Positions 46,538-59,041 of a DNA stretch of 64,000 bases are shown here, one piece after another (the first letter of the stretch is position 1; each line of letters opens with the position of its first letter). Source of the stretch: Nannochloris sp. 'desiccata'. Its lineage: Eukaryota > Chlorophyta > Trebouxiophyceae > Chlorellales > Chlorellaceae. The DNA is taken from assembly GCA_019044685.2 (NCBI GenBank), contig JAGTXX020000012.1, positions 1,364,001 to 1,428,000 of the forward strand, in the 5' to 3' direction. The notes under the pieces were generated by a model. It searched no databases. It saw only the letters and a program-made list of their open reading frames with translations, and was not told the origin of the DNA. The translations under genes and the position numbers were made by a program.

Positions 46538-49375
46538 TTATTCATGCATGTCCACATACTCTGGGTTCAGTTTCAATATGACCACCCCTTCCATTACAGT
46601 ACTGACAGGGATATACTTTTCAGTACCAATCTCAGCACGTTCCCCAGATGCCAACAACACAGGGGTGGTATGTGTCTGGAAACCAGTAATGCTCTTGGGA
46701 CGACCGGCTTGTGCAACGACATCCACCGCCTGACCAACACGAACGGGCACTGGCAGCATGGCACCTGACTCATCCACTGTAAGCAACATACGAGGCCGTA
46801 ATGCAGGTGCAAGACAATAGAGAAGGTAATGCTGTTTGCCAGCTAAAGTCGTCTTCATATCCATGCAAGAGAATAAGACGACCAACAACCCGGCAAGTGC
46901 TGGACGGGATAAGAATGCCCCGCCAGTATGCTGAGGGCTCAAGGTGACTAGCCCTTTACCAGCATGGACTAAACCCTGTGCGACACGGACCAAAAATAAC
47001 AAAGTAGGGTCTTTAAAATAGTATGAAGACAGCTGTCGGAGCATACCAGCTAATCGAGAGTTGTTAGTACCAGCACCGACAATACCCAGCGCCATTACAG
47101 CATTCATAGCGACCTCTGCATCGACATCGTGACTTAATCTGCTTAACGTATCAATGACAGTGACCTCAGGGTTGGAAACATTCAGTAAAGCGAGAGCCAA
47201 AGGTACACCACGGCGGACAGCAGGATCTCCATATTGTAACAAGTGGCCTAGACCCCGGTTTGCCATATTCGCACCCAGTTCTTCTCCACAAGCGACTAAT
47301 CCAAGTCCCATAGCAGCTACAGTTTGATGCATAGCCTTCCATTCTTCACCTTCGTCAGTTTCGATGTGTTCTCCGCAGGCAGTGAGTAACGCTTGAACTT
47401 TTAAGACATCGCCTGTACCAGCATAGGCAGCAGCTTCAAGCGTAGTTTGCAATAATTTGGAAACTCGTTCAGGAAGAGTGCGTACGACCTCAATAGTCGC
47501 TTCTACAGCCTCTTCACGGCCTAAAAATAATAAAGCCAAAGCCAAAGCCATCATTCGTCCACCTGCTGAACCCAAATCTGCTTCAGAACGCATCATTAAC
47601 GCCTGTAAAATAGCTTCAACAGCATCCCCAGATGCAGTACCAGCAAATGACAATGCTACAGCAAGAGCAGAGAGTCCAGCAGTCTCCATAGTGACCTCTG
47701 TATCCATCACTGCGGGAAGTAATAATTCAGCTACTTCTTCTTTACTACGCCCTGCATAGGCAATTCCCAAGCCTAGAGTAGACCCAGCACGAATGGAAGG
47801 GTCATCGCGGCTCACATAATCCGCTAAAATTGCAAATGCGGGATCCACCTCATCGACAATGCCGCTGGCAACAATACCGACCGCTAGTAATGCTCCAGCG
47901 ACAACATTATTATCTGAGGCGTAGAGGAAACGATCGATTTGAGGTAATCCACCTTCGACATCCCAAAGAAGAATCATTCCCAATGAAGCGGCAGCACTCA
48001 TTTTACCGTGATCTTTATTCCTGAAAATCCAGTGCACATTACCGCTACTGCTGCCACCATCACCAGCGTCTTCTTCCCCTTCGTTTGCAGCAGTTACGAG
48101 CTTATCCTGCCCAAATCCAGCATTGACAAATGCATTAACAAAGGTAGCAGCTAAATTTGCACGTGCGGAGTCCACAGCAGGCCCAGCAGGAGCATTCCCT
48201 TCAACCAGATGCGACTTGTACACATCTTCTGGAGTCTTGGCCTCCATCACATCAAGGTCCCTTGCTAAAGATAGATATCTTTCACTTAATCTAGCATTCC
48301 CCATGATTCCAGCAAGTTCTTCTCGGGCGTCATCATCTTCAACAGCAGCAGTGCCTTCTTCCAAGCTCATCCAGACTTTAGCTTCGCCAAGCATGTAGGC
48401 CAGTTGTTTGCGCTCTGTGGGATCAGAAGAAGCAGATGCAAAGACCTCTGCCATGAGAGCGTGGTCATCCATACGGAGAGCGACACGCATAGCATCAGGA
48501 CGACGGCCTACTTTAACATACGCGTCATACGCAGCACGAAGAACAGTGGCATCCTCAGGCTCGGGCAAATAGGAAGAGCATGCCATGAGATAAAGGCAAG
48601 TACGAGAGCAGTTGCCTTCATCAACACCCTGGACGATAAGATCAATGCGTTCAACTTCTAAGCAAAGATCTACTGCCTCGGGTTCGGCGTTGTGCGCCAT
48701 GTTATAGGGCACAATTTCAGTTACCAAGGACATTAAGTCATCGACAGCGGCAGGGGGGTCTGCAGAAAGACGTTCCTCATACTCTTCACCAATCTCACCT
48801 GCCAAGCGGCGAATGTATTCATGGCCCCAAGTTGATACATCTGTGTCACCAGCGTGGAACTTAAAGTGCAGAGTGTCACGAGAGCCTTCAGGAGAGCTAG
48901 TCAAGGCTAAAACTGAAATCACGTCTGCAAGGGCAGCACGATTCCCATGGTTTGATTCCATGGACTCAAAATGTGCTTTGAGGCCTTCGTAATGGGGCCG
49001 AAGGAACTTCAAAGGCTTGGGAACGGAGGTCATACTACTAGTTGCTGTTCTGATCTCATTTGCGATCGACTGAATAGCAAGCTTCTGCACGCCTGTTGAG
49101 GAATCTTTGGCACGTTCTACTAGCAGTTCCAAGTTTTCTTTGAGCTGCTGATCCTCCTCTGAAAGCTCTTCAGGCTCCTACATAATAAAAATAGAGGCAA
49201 GTGGTTGAGTGATGCCCTTTCTGATCAAGTCTCATGATCGCCTTGTCTGCGTGTCAAAGCCCCTTAAGCGGAGATTGTTATGTGTCTACTTTGTCTTCTA
49301 GCTTACCTCTGTCATTTTTTTTGCATCTACCGCCTTTTTCTCAGGGCCATCTGCCCGTTTTTCTGGAGCAACCAT
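46538..49375 (-). CDS. RPN1: 26S proteasome regulatory subunit RPN1 (PSMD2)
   Basis: Exons 49375-49307 and 49177-46538 give 902 residues, the usual family length; the phase 0 intron joins KKMTE to EPEELSEEDQQL. The protein is alpha-solenoid with the proteasome/cyclosome repeats (e.g. ASLGMILLWDVEGGLPQIDRFL, GALLAVGIVASGIVDEVDPA, GSTLGLGIAYAGRSKEEV). The conserved C-terminus carries RAEIGTEKYIPVSTVMEG and VILKLNPEY. RPN1 is a base subunit that docks ubiquitin-like shuttle receptors and the deubiquitinase Ubp6/USP14. Divergent from the EH-domain gene. Confidence 0.97.
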
Positions 49376-49739
49376 TCCGATTGTTGCAGCTTGGTTAGAA
49401 GCTGTGCTGCTTCCGAATTAATTGTAATTGCTACCAAGCCGAGTGAATAATGCGCTCCTGATCAGGCCTTTACAGACTCTTCAGAAGAAACCACTGAGGC
49501 TTGCTCCTCAAGAAAGACCGAAAACCTCGAGCAAACGGGGCTTAAAGTATCAATAGCCTTGCTCCTAAGGCTAATGCATTATTTATATTGATCATATTAA
49601 GGGCATGCTGTAGTTGTGCGTCCTTGCGTAATTTCAATTTGTGATCACAAATTTTTGTCTTGATTTCGTTGTAAAAGCTAACGCGGTTCCTGGAAAAGTA
49701 AAGCACGTATTTTATAACAATCGTCAGATCTAATCCATC
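49376..49739. promoter_or_regulatory. Divergent promoter region RPN1/EH protein
   Basis: 364 bases between divergent start codons. Both promoters and 5' UTRs must lie here. I did not identify a named element such as a proteasome-associated control element with confidence. Confidence 0.45.
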
Positions 49740-52186
49740 ATGACTGAAGGCCGTGGAGAGATTGAGTGAGTATATACCTGCAATAGACCTACTTTACAAA
49801 CCCTGTGCATCATATTTTTGCCAACAGCGTCTAATCACTCCTTTTACCTCCCTCTATGTTACCTTCCCCATACAGGCTCTACAACCAATGGTTCCAAATT
49901 GCTGATGTCGATCGCGATGGGATGCTCAGTGGACCTGAGGCTGTCCAATTTTTCTTAAGATCAGGTCTTCCTCAAACACCGACCCTGTTTAGAATTTGGC
50001 AGTTTGTAGCTGGTGATAGACCAGCACTGAATCGTCAAGAATTCTACACAGCAATGAAGCTTGTAGCACAAGCACAGGTGCGATTTTTTAAACTAGAAAT
50101 CCAATACAAGGATGATGAAGTGACTGTCTTGTATTTTCCAAGTCATATGAAAGCTTTCCTGGGGCCAAAAGAAGTTAACAATTGATAATTGATTGATCGA
50201 TTGCAGGCCAATAATGGAGTTTTAGATGACCAGCAAGCAATGCGTACAATCAACGGGTTATCAGGGCCTACCCCACCTCCCAGATTAATGGGCCTTGAGC
50301 TTCCTGAAGGCATAGTGGGCATGCCCGCTCTCTCCACTGCTGCCACCGCTCCTCCAGCTGCACTGCCTACCCGCCCTGCTCCTGCCCCACCGCCCGGTGC
50401 ATTTGGCGCTGTACCTGACTACCCTCCTCTCGTTCCAGATAAAGCCTCCTCCTATCAAACTGCCTTTGAACAACTTGATGGTGATCACGACGGCTATGTC
50501 CAAGGCGTTGACTGCTTCCCTGCGTTGATGCGTAGTGGCTTACCCAAAGATATATTAAAATCAATCTGGGATGTCGTCGCAGGAGATGAAGGTCAATTAA
50601 ACCGTCATCAGTTTGTTCAATGTCTTTATCTAGTAGATTGTGCTAAGATTGGAATTCCTGTACCTGCGGTATTGCCTCCTGGTCAGTTTCCACCCAGTCA
50701 AGGGGCATTTGGGTTGCAATCCATGGTAGGGAGATCTCAACAACAACAAGATATCTACCAATCTGGCCAGCTTGGTGTCGCACCGATGCCTCAGAGAGCT
50801 GTGTACGTACCGGGTGCAGCACCCGCGGTTGCCTTTCAATCTCAAGTCCCTCCTGCACCCACGTCAGCTCAAGCAGCAGGTCTCGCTGCAGCAGAAGCTG
50901 CGAGATTACATGAAGAGCGTGAAGAAGCGCTTCGACAGGAACAGCAACGTCAACGTGCTGAAGAGGAACGTGTCGCTGCTGCAGCTCGAAGGGAGTACTA
51001 CACTCAAGCGCTTGCCAGCTTGCGGTTGGCTCAGTCCAAGGTTGCTCGTACTTTGAATGAAGCGCAACAACGCTTGGAAATGGAACAAAGAGAAGCAGAA
51101 GGTATGGAAAACCAATACAACTCTGCTTACGAGGCCTTTTCTACAGAGCATGCTCGTGCAGCCCCTGTGCTCGAGGCGCTGAAACGAGTTGAAGATGAAA
51201 AATCCGAGCTAGGCGCGAAAATGGCCGCCTTACAAGCCGCTGTTGCACAACTTGAAGAGTACGATCCTGAATGGGAAAAGAAAGAACAAGCCGAATGTGA
51301 AGGTATGCAAAAAGAGATTACTAAATTGACAGTACATCATGAAACTTTGCAGCAAGCACGTGCTGCTGTATTGGCACAACGTGGTACTCTCGAAACTGCA
51401 ATTGAAGCAGTGAAAGACGCTGCAGAACGCGCACAGACTAGCGTAGATGCGTTATCTACCGAAATTTCTGAGCTTTCTACTGAAGCAAAGAAGAACGGTG
51501 CCACAGTTGTTGAGTTATTAAAACGTCTTGCCCCGCTTTATAATGAACTCTACACTGCAGCCAAGGATGCTATGGTCCCATTACCTAAAGAAGCATTAGC
51601 GACCATTGTACGACCAGCTGCTTCTAATTTCAAATACGATCCCCTGAGATTTGCTCATACAGCCACATCTGACTGGGACATGTTTACAGATGAAGGGTTT
51701 ACTATAACGGCAACTGTAGGACAAGATGCACGATTAGTTAGTTTGACGAGTAGTTCGTTAGCTAAAGCCGAGGAAGAAGAGAGTGCAGAAGCTTCAGCAG
51801 GGAAAGGAGATGGTGCGGATGAAACAGAAGAGGTTGGTGCGGTGGAAGAAAAGGAAGGTATCCCTAGTGGAGGTGGTGATGGTGCTGAGGCTGTATCAAT
51901 TGTTGATAATGCCCTTTATGAGGAACACAAGGATGAAGACTGCGTTGATGCTGGTGTTGTAGTAGAAGCAGCTGAAGAGGCTGTTGAGTCAGAGGCGCCT
52001 GCTGCACCAGAAGCAACAACGACGTCGCCAACACCTGAGACAGCTGATGTAGCTGCAGCACTGTCTGACGTTGCTTCCCCAAATGGAGCGAAGGCTGTCT
52101 CAGAAGAGAAGGCCGCTACTGGTGTTGTGGATGCTGCAGCTGCCGCAGTCACGACTGCAGTGGAGGGTGACAGTGCTGGTCAGTAG
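49740..52186 (+). CDS. EH-domain endocytic scaffold (Eps15/Pan1-like)
   Basis: Three exons: 49740-49765, 49876-50077 and 50207-52186, giving 735 residues. Two EH domains are clear: residues ~5-100 (YNQWFQIADVDRDGMLSGPE, LPQTPTLFRIWQFVAGDRPA) and ~170-265 (FEQLDGDHDGYVQGVDCFPA, LPKDILKSIWDVVAGDEGQL). Each has the EF-hand-like loop and Trp pocket that bind NPF peptides. A proline-rich linker lies between them, then a coiled coil (about 310-520) and an acidic, Ala/Glu-rich C-terminus. The order EH-EH-coiled coil matches plant AtEH/Pan1 and animal Eps15 proteins of clathrin-mediated endocytosis. Introns 1 and 2 fall near the ends of EH1. Confidence 0.93.
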
Positions 52187-52360
52187 GCCTTGAATCTTTT
52201 TGAAATTGTGATTTCGATAGCAAAAGTCTATTGTTTACGTACACATGCCAAAGTTGTAAACTGTAATTTGTTTTACCAATTAAATGAAAGCAGTAGCATA
52301 TAAATCAAGAGAACATAGATTCATTTATATCATATAAGTATATTTAAACAGTGAAAAAGT

Positions 52361-54949
52361 TTACCGACTAGGTGACAATGAACGTTTTGCTGATCTGCTT
52401 CTCGTACGACTCCTTTCGCGAGCTGCATGATCTGAAGATCTGTGATTATTTCTACAGATACCATGTCCCCGTTCTCGACTACCATCACCTTCACTATCAG
52501 AATCTCTCTCTGCTTCAACTTTTATAGTGGCAGGAGGTGCTTCGGGCAGCTCGCCACGGAGCCAAGCGTGCTGCAAGGATTGTGCTGCAGTAGCACGCTT
52601 GCTAGGGATGAAATTGAGCATTGGTTCAAGGAAATCACGAAGACCGAGAGCCTGCATTCAAGAAGAAGAAGAAAAAATAGAGGGTCAGACAGAGAAGAGG
52701 GGGGTTGTACCGTCAACTAGAAGGAAGATAACAGGGGTGAAAGGTTTGAAAGATTAAGGAACATAACAGCAAACGGCTCGGAGAATTGTAGTCTATATTG
52801 AAGTTAAGATCAACATAAGTGTTCAGATTCAATCGTTTCCTCATTGCCAAATAAAAAATGCCTCGTCTCCAGAGCACAAATGTAATAACCGCAGCATGTG
52901 TTTGTTCCACTCTATTTTATAAGTCTCCCTTGGTCTTCTCACCTCTGCAGGATCTATTCTATATTTTTCTACCAAAACTTTATCTATAGGCCAGAAATTC
53001 AATCTATGTATATGGCGTAATTGCCCGTCTCTCGTAAAATACTCTCGAGCATGTTTCCCCGTCGTAGCAACCGATCGAGGAATCTTCCCTAGGAGCTCCA
53101 CCATCTGTGCTAAGTGATCTTCATCTCGGGTATATTCACGGCCAGCACGTGGTTCAAACATGAAATCACCGGTGACAAGTTCGAAAATCATGCAGGCAAG
53201 AGACCACATATCAGCGGAAGTGTCATAATTAGCACCAAGAATAACCTAGAAGATGAAGAAAAAAGAAAGAAAGGGTTAATTAAACATCTACATTGCTAAA
53301 TTATATATACTCACTAAGAAAAAAAATACAAAGGGGTGGTTGTTTTGTTGGGGGCATATTAGTAGTGCATCGCGATGTTGATAAGCACCGGTGCACGTCG
53401 CAAAGCCACCCGTGTTGATATCGGCCACGAATTACGAAGGCTGCATACACGAGGTTAATTTCTTGCAGCCCAGATACCATATGGCCTTGTTATCAGGAAA
53501 AAATGAGATGCATAGATTCAAAGATACTATCTTGGCAACAACATAAAAAAGTAAAAAGTTTAAAATTTTCCGTACCTCTGGTGATCTATACTGCCTGGTC
53601 TGAATATCATCGGTAAAATGCTTATTCACCCAGCAGGCATTACCGAAATCTACTATCTTTGATGCCACATTCAACAGCCTTTCATCTAAAGAAGCAGCAT
53701 CGTCCTCTTCATCTTTATCTTTGCCGTCACCGTTACTTTTTTCTGCCATAGCAGCAGCTCCAATGCGAGCGTCTACGTCTTGTGAACTTTGCATAGTTAG
53801 CTCATTCACTGCAGCTGCAGCAGCTACCTCCATATCTCCTTCATCATCACCACCACCACCTAAATCACACTCTGATGGGGCTACAGAATCAGTCTCTGTG
53901 CCACTTTCTTTAGCTTGATTCATTTTCTTTTTTAATTTCTTCTTTTGGTTTTTGGTTAGTGGTTGCCCCGATGCTAATGCTGCTGCAATTTTTCCAGTGG
54001 GCATTGGAGCTCCCCCTCTATTACTAGCATGACCAATAGCACCACCTCCTATTAATTTAGCAGCATCTCTCTTTTTTAAGGGTTCCTTCATCATCACATT
54101 CTCAGGCTTCAGATCCGTATGTATTATCCCACAAGTCGTATGCAAAAAATCCAACGCAATCAGCATTTGCTTGGCTAAATGACGCACTACAGCTAATGGT
54201 ATTCCCCTGTGATTGTATTCACGTATAAGAGAAAGTAAATTATCACCTAGAACTTCAAAAACCATGCACACATGACGCCCATGAGGTCCACTATGCTCAA
54301 AGTGGTCTAGTAATCGACAGCAATGGAATGCGCCCTCTGGATCTTTATCACGTGCGCATTGGAGGAGTTGAACTTCATCACGTGCTGCTTCGGTATAATG
54401 GCTTGCACTTTTGACTACTTTCATGGCTGCTTGGGCGTTGGTTTGGGTGTCGGTGACCAGCCAGACGGTGGAGAAGTGCCCCCATCCTAGTTTGTGGACG
54501 ACAGTGTAGCGGCCTTGTTTGAAGGATTCTCCGATACGAACGGGGTGATATCCACCTGCAGATGGAGGAAAAAGAGGGAAGAGAGTTTAGTAGGAGGGAA
54601 GAGAGTTTAGTAGGAGGGGATGAGAGAAGGGAGAAAACGAGCGGGCAATGACGGGACCGCCTGTTGATTTGTGAAGAAAGAAGAAGAGTGGCTTACCATG
54701 GCGGTAATCTTCAGCATCTTCCTGATCCTCTGAGTAATCGCTTTCTACGCTATAATCTGGGCTAGGGGAATGCTGCTTCTTTTTCGCTGCGATAGGGAAA
54801 AGGGGCGAGAATAAGTTAATCAGAGGCATGCATGCTGAACACAGACATAATAGGGGAAAAATAGCAAGACAGACTGATGCATCTACACAAAATATTTACT
54901 TACGTGCATGCTTCTTTGCCCCGGGTAATTTGCTGCTTCGAGGAGCCAT
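52361..54949 (-). CDS. SR-protein kinase (SRPK)
   Basis: Five exons: 54949-54904, 54786-54697, 54555-53576, 53245-52943 and 52651-52361, giving 569 residues. The start MAPRSSKLPGAKKHA and the acidic YSEDQEDAEDYRHGGYHPV lead into the kinase: LGWGHFSTVWLV, catalytic IIHTDLKPENVMM (about 191), VDFGNACWVNKHFTDDIQTR (about 345) and YRSPEVILGANYDTSADMWS. The SRPK hallmark spacer splits the kinase lobes (about 205-335) and contains KNQKKKLKKKMNQAK plus acidic stretches. Splicing exon 4 at GAG|GTGAGA joins YRIDPAE to ALGLRDFLEPMLNF; reading past that donor instead adds a short nonconserved tail. SRPKs phosphorylate SR splicing factors. The C-terminus is itself RS-rich (RERSRTRSRSAKR). Confidence 0.95.
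54581..54620. repeat. 20-bp tandem duplication in an SRPK intron
   Basis: GAGAGTTTAGTAGGAGGGAA occurs at 54581-54600 and again at 54601-54620 with one mismatch (GGGA at the end). It lies in intron 2 close to the acceptor of exon 3 and adds purine-rich sequence (pyrimidine on the gene strand). Confidence 0.9.
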
Positions 54950-55194
54950 ATGCAAGCTAAAGATCAAATTATAATTAAATGATTAGCGTAAGTTGGGAAG
55001 CATTTCGCGTCTTCTAGGGTCGTAATTGGCGTTAAGACAGTAGACACAAAGTAGATAAATATAAAATTCAAATATAGGAGATGTCTTGTCAATGCGGAAA
55101 CTTGAGCTGCCAAAATTCAAGCCCAAAACCAAGGCACGCTGTAAAGAGACGCCAATTGTATTATCATTCAAATCTTCATTTAGTAAATTCAATC

Positions 55195-55763
55195 ATGATG
55201 GCGGATCAACCATCATCGAGCAGCTTTTTGCTGCTAAATCCAGGACCAATTGAGAATGATCAGTATCGCGGTGACATGGAATTGTTTGCTGCTCACGGGC
55301 TTTCTAAAGTAGCAGACGTCGTGCTTTCCGGTAATTCAAAGATCCAAAATTATGCAGCTGGGTTGAAGCACTTTGATGGCTTGCGCAAGTAAGTTCAAGT
55401 CCCTTTTCAATTTAGTTCTATCGTTCATGGCGGTGATCAGCCGCCCCCTGTCTCTGTTCCTTTTTGTCCCTTATTATCCTTCTATTCTCCTGTTTGTTCA
55501 GGGGTACTAATATGGAGTTAGCGCCATTAGCAGATCTCTATCCTTCCAGTATAAAACCAGATTTCGCTTTAATCAATAGCAACACCGTCACATTAGAGGC
55601 CGGGAAATTTTCTTTGAGTGAAACTGAGCTTGGTGTCCCAGTAGATAGCAGAGCTTTATTAGGAGAAGAGGAGAGGCCACCAGCAGCAGCACCTGCTCAA
55701 CAGCAGGCATCCGCAGGGGCAATGCCGAAACCTACCAAGATTAAACTTGGATTCAAAAAGTAA
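55195..55763 (+). CDS. Unrecognised 151-residue protein
   Basis: Exons 55195-55388 and 55502-55763; the phase 2 intron joins FDGLR-K-GTNMELAP. The reading frame is open upstream to an ATG at 55081, but MMADQPSSSSFLLL is the more natural start; the upstream segment is Cys/Lys-rich and would be 38 residues longer. The N-terminal half is well ordered (DMELFAAHGLSKVADVVLSG, NYAAGLKHFDGLRK) and the C-terminal tail is low complexity (PPAAAPAQQQAS) ending in KPTKIKLGFKK. No signal peptide or membrane segment. I do not recognise a family. Divergent from SRPK, convergent with the MAT2B-like gene. Confidence 0.78.
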
Positions 55764-55866
55764 ACTCGACAAGAAAGAAACTTTCAAATTGTACTTTCCA
55801 CCCGCAAATTTTTCTTTTAATTTACAATCTCTTCTGTACTATCTTGATCTAACTGCTCATTATGTA

Positions 55867-57023
55867 TCAATTAAATATTTCATGCAACGCATCTCTAAAC
55901 TTTGTAAACGCAAATTCCTCTGTCCCACCACTCTCAGTACCGCCACCCTTGCCAACTTTACTTCTACCTGAAGCAAGGGCCGAGAGCACCCCCGTCAATG
56001 TATTCTCTAAGTTTGAGACATCCATACTAATATCAGAAGGACTGGCCACTCCACGAGAGACACTTGCACTGGGTACCTCTACTATGCTTTTAGCATCATA
56101 GCCACGTACTTCGGCTACGAGTCTCGCTATATCAACTCTGCTGAGACGTTCTGGGCCTCCCATGTTGAAAACGCCTCTGATCCTTTTTTTTGTTGCTGCT
56201 CCTTCTGTTTCATCATTGGAGACTAAGGAGGCTTCAATAAGTAGCTTGCAGACACGAATAATATCCTCAACATACACTGCACTTCTCCATTCATCATTAA
56301 AAAATGATGTTTGGTCTCCAGAGGCTAACTTTTCATCTACAAATTGAAGAAATAAAGAGCGGCCAACAGAGGCCGCTGGGGGTCCTTTTCCATAAATTAA
56401 ACTACTTCTAAGAATAGCATGATTACGTGGCCACTGGGATTGGATTGTACGCTCAGCGTCGAGTTTACTCTTGCCATATTCGTTGATAGGATTGGTATTG
56501 TCACTTGCTTTTGAGAAAGACTTTGAACCATCGTACACCTGATCAGTTGACAAGAAAATAAGCAAGGGCAGCGGCGAAGAAGGCGTTTTTAGATGATATG
56601 CATTCAAAGCATCCAGTAATTTGGTTGGAATGTTGATTAATCTCGCCTTTTCAGGGTCTTTTTCGCATGCTACGGGCTGGGAGACAGCCACACAGTTGAT
56701 GACGGCGTCAAGGCGGAGACTTTCATCATCCTCTAAATAAGAGAAACAAGCATCCAGACCTTCGCCAGTCACGAAATCAACCTTCACGGAGCAATTAGTT
56801 TAGCAATATTATGTTAGCTATGTCATCATATTGAGTGCTGGATATTATTGAGACTGCCAATGGAACGGTTTCTTACCTTGAAAGCGGTGGGGTTTGTTGG
56901 GAAAGGTGGAGGCGTAGATGTGTTGTAAGTGTACGCTACATTCCATCCATCACGTGCAAATTTATCAACTAGGAACTGACCTAGATAACCCGATCCTCCA
57001 GCTATGAGCACTGTCGGTGCCAT
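55867..57023 (-). CDS. MAT2B/RmlD-like NAD(P)-dependent reductase
   Basis: Exons 57023-56877 and 56781-55867 give 353 residues; the phase 0 intron joins NPTAFK to VDFVTGEGLDACF. Rossmann motif VLIAGGSGYLGQFLVD at the start, then AVINCVAVSQPVACEKDPEK, LSTDQVYDG, the YGKSKLDAER catalytic Tyr-x-x-x-Lys and ILRSSLIYGKGP. This is the extended SDR group of dTDP-4-dehydrorhamnose reductase (RmlD) and methionine adenosyltransferase regulatory subunit beta (MAT2B). Which of the two roles applies cannot be told from sequence alone. The acceptor of exon 2 has a poor pyrimidine tract, so that junction is the least certain part. Confidence 0.85.
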
Positions 57024-57355
57024 GTTGTGGATGTGATGATTACCTTGATCACAATGCGAAAGCTTAGATATTCCTTCCGAATAGGGTGCTAAATATAGTA
57101 ATGATATGCACCACTATCTACTAAGATTTACTTTTGCAAATTTTATGGCCTATTTGGTCTGAAATGGATCTTTCTGCTATCAAAATTCTGGCCTTTGAAT
57201 TGAACCCCAGCTGTCCTCTACTTGTCGTATCCTCCTTCTCTCCTACCTGTTGATCAAACTGACCGAAATTATCATTACAAATACTGTATATACGATAGCA
57301 TAGTCAGAATAAAGGCACCAAATAATCAATTAAAAAACGTTTTATTCTTCTTAAT
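57024..57355. other. Intergenic region
   Basis: About 330 AT-rich bases between the start of the MAT2B-like gene and the stop of TIC21 (same strand). It should hold the promoter of the former and the 3' UTR of the latter. No feature seen. Confidence 0.6.
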
Positions 57356-58344
57356 TCACACCACCGCTGCCTTTGCCATCACATTGGCGGCGGAAGGTCT
57401 ATTCGCAATAGTTCTAAGGAGCCACAACGACACCAACAACGAAAAGAAATGAGATAATAACGCATTCGTCGTTGCCTGCACATTAAACACATCAAAAGCC
57501 AACACAGGGTTCCATGTAGTGGTACTTGAAGCCAAAAAAGGGTTGACTGTTGCTGTCGTCAATGTCTTTGCAACCAGCAATCCAATAGTAGCCTGCAACC
57601 CCAGCATAGAAGCACCAGCTCCTAAGGCATTGATAATAGCGCCTTTTTCTAACATATTAATCACATCTGTGCGGCGAATTTTAGGCGCAGCGCCTGTCCC
57701 ATTAAAATCCAAAAAGGCTCGTAATTTTCTTGACAGGCGCGTGTACCCAAACGACCAGAAAGTTGATAAATATCCCATTACAATGCCGAATAGAGTCAAA
57801 TAAAGAGATATTTGGGGCCCTGTTTGGGAGGTAAATGCCATGGAAAACAGTACGATGACAGAAGCTACGGAAGTCAGGACGAGTTGTACCCAAAAGGCGA
57901 TCCAGCCATACCGCCTGCAGGCATTGGCTGCTGTGCTTAGATTTTGTCTGGCGACTTCTGTGACTGGATCAAACGCTGGCGCTGCTGATCCGGGCGCGGC
58001 AATGATTTCAGCATCAGATGAGCTAGCAGATGGCGTTGTGATAATATCCTTAGGAGAAGGCTGCAGGATTGAAAAAGAGAAGGGTGAGGGCGTGAGGAAT
58101 TTGATTTATCAATAAAATCAGCGTACTTAGAAATTCTTCAGATTCATGTCCTGCATTGACTTACATTGTAAGCGTGTCGTAATGGCGATACGAGTCTGCA
58201 ACTTCCTGCTAAGCTTCGACATCTTGGCAAGGAGCTGTGGCTTAGTTTTGGTATGCAATTCTTCTGAGATGAATGTGGTAAACAACATCTAGCGGAAACA
58301 ATGTTCACGCCTCCAATGCGTGCTGTCAAAGTTGATGCAACCAT
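57356..58344 (-). CDS. TIC21/PIC1-type plastid inner envelope protein (DUF3611)
   Basis: Exons 58344-58165 and 58060-57356 give 294 residues; the phase 0 intron joins RHAYN to PSPKDIITTPS. The first ~60 residues are a transit peptide (Ser/Cys/Arg-rich, almost no acids). Several transmembrane segments follow (FWVQLVLTSVASVIVLFSMA, ISLYLTLFGIVMGYLSTFW, the INALGAGASMLGLQATIG segment, NALLSHFFSLLVSLWLL). The block LGLQATIGLLVAKTLTTATV and FDVFNVQATTNALLSHF are the DUF3611 signature. In Arabidopsis the orthologue is described both as a protein-import component (TIC21) and as an iron permease (PIC1). Its presence is strong evidence for a plastid of the primary type. Confidence 0.93.
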
Positions 58345-58646
58345 ATTAATATCCTATAGATTAAATTGGTCTTTTAGGAGTTTCAAGCTGAGCTTAAATG
58401 AATCTTAAAATCAAACAAATGAGTTCAATGCCCTTGGGCCAGCGTCGGGACGTGCATACGCAATCTATGCAATTTCTATTATTTATCTGATTATTTTAAA
58501 TACCCAAAAACATTACAACGGGCTAATAATTGCCCTTTAAAAGTCTTACTTGGAAAGGCCACCTTCCCGAGAAGAATATTTACCAACACGTTTTCTTCTC
58601 ATTGCGAGCTCTGCCGAGCCTTGGACCTATTGTTTATAGAAGCACC
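58345..58646. promoter_or_regulatory. Divergent promoter region TIC21/cupin-like
   Basis: 302 bases between divergent starts; the frame upstream of the cupin-like ATG is open but has no earlier in-frame ATG. No named element found. Confidence 0.45.
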
Positions 58647-59000
58647 ATGGTGAGCAGTGTTCATGAACACCACGACTACGTCCGACGCAACAAATTCGAG
58701 ACCCCAGTCTCTTTTGCAGCGGTGGAAGCAGAGTGGCTGAGTAGAGGGTTCTCTATTCAACAAATGACCCAACACGCTGGAGATTTGCTGCGCAAAGGAG
58801 TAGAGAAAAGGGATGAATTATTGGTAGTAGCGCAAGGCCAACTAGAGTGCTGTGTAGGAGAATGCGATTTAGCCCCGTCAAATTGTGAGTTTGTCACACT
58901 ACAGCCGGGGGACGAACTCTTTATCCCTCGTTTAACCCCTTTTGAAGCTCGTGTTCCTGATGATATAGACTCTGTACTCTTTTATATAGGTTACGAATAA
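58647..59000 (+). CDS. Small cupin-like protein
   Basis: 117 residues from ACCATGG at 58647, the first in-frame ATG. The single conserved beta-barrel pattern is seen as DELLVVAQGQLECCVGE, then LQPGDELFIPRLTPFEARV and a terminal VLFYIGYE. This fits a minimal RmlC-like cupin. The usual metal-binding His triad is not complete (no GxxHxH), so an enzymatic role is doubtful. The N-terminal ~45 residues (FAAVEAEWLSRGFSIQQM) are helical and similar in position to bacterial cupin proteins of unknown role. It has no intron, unlike most neighbours. Confidence 0.8.
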   Translation: MVSSVHEHHDYVRRNKFETPVSFAAVEAEWLSRGFSIQQMTQHAGDLLRKGVEKRDELLVVAQGQLECCVGECDLAPSNCEFVTLQPGDELFIPRLTPFEARVPDDIDSVLFYIGYE

Positions 59001-59041
59001 AAGTCAAAAGTTAATTTGATTTTGTAAAGAAAAGATAACGC

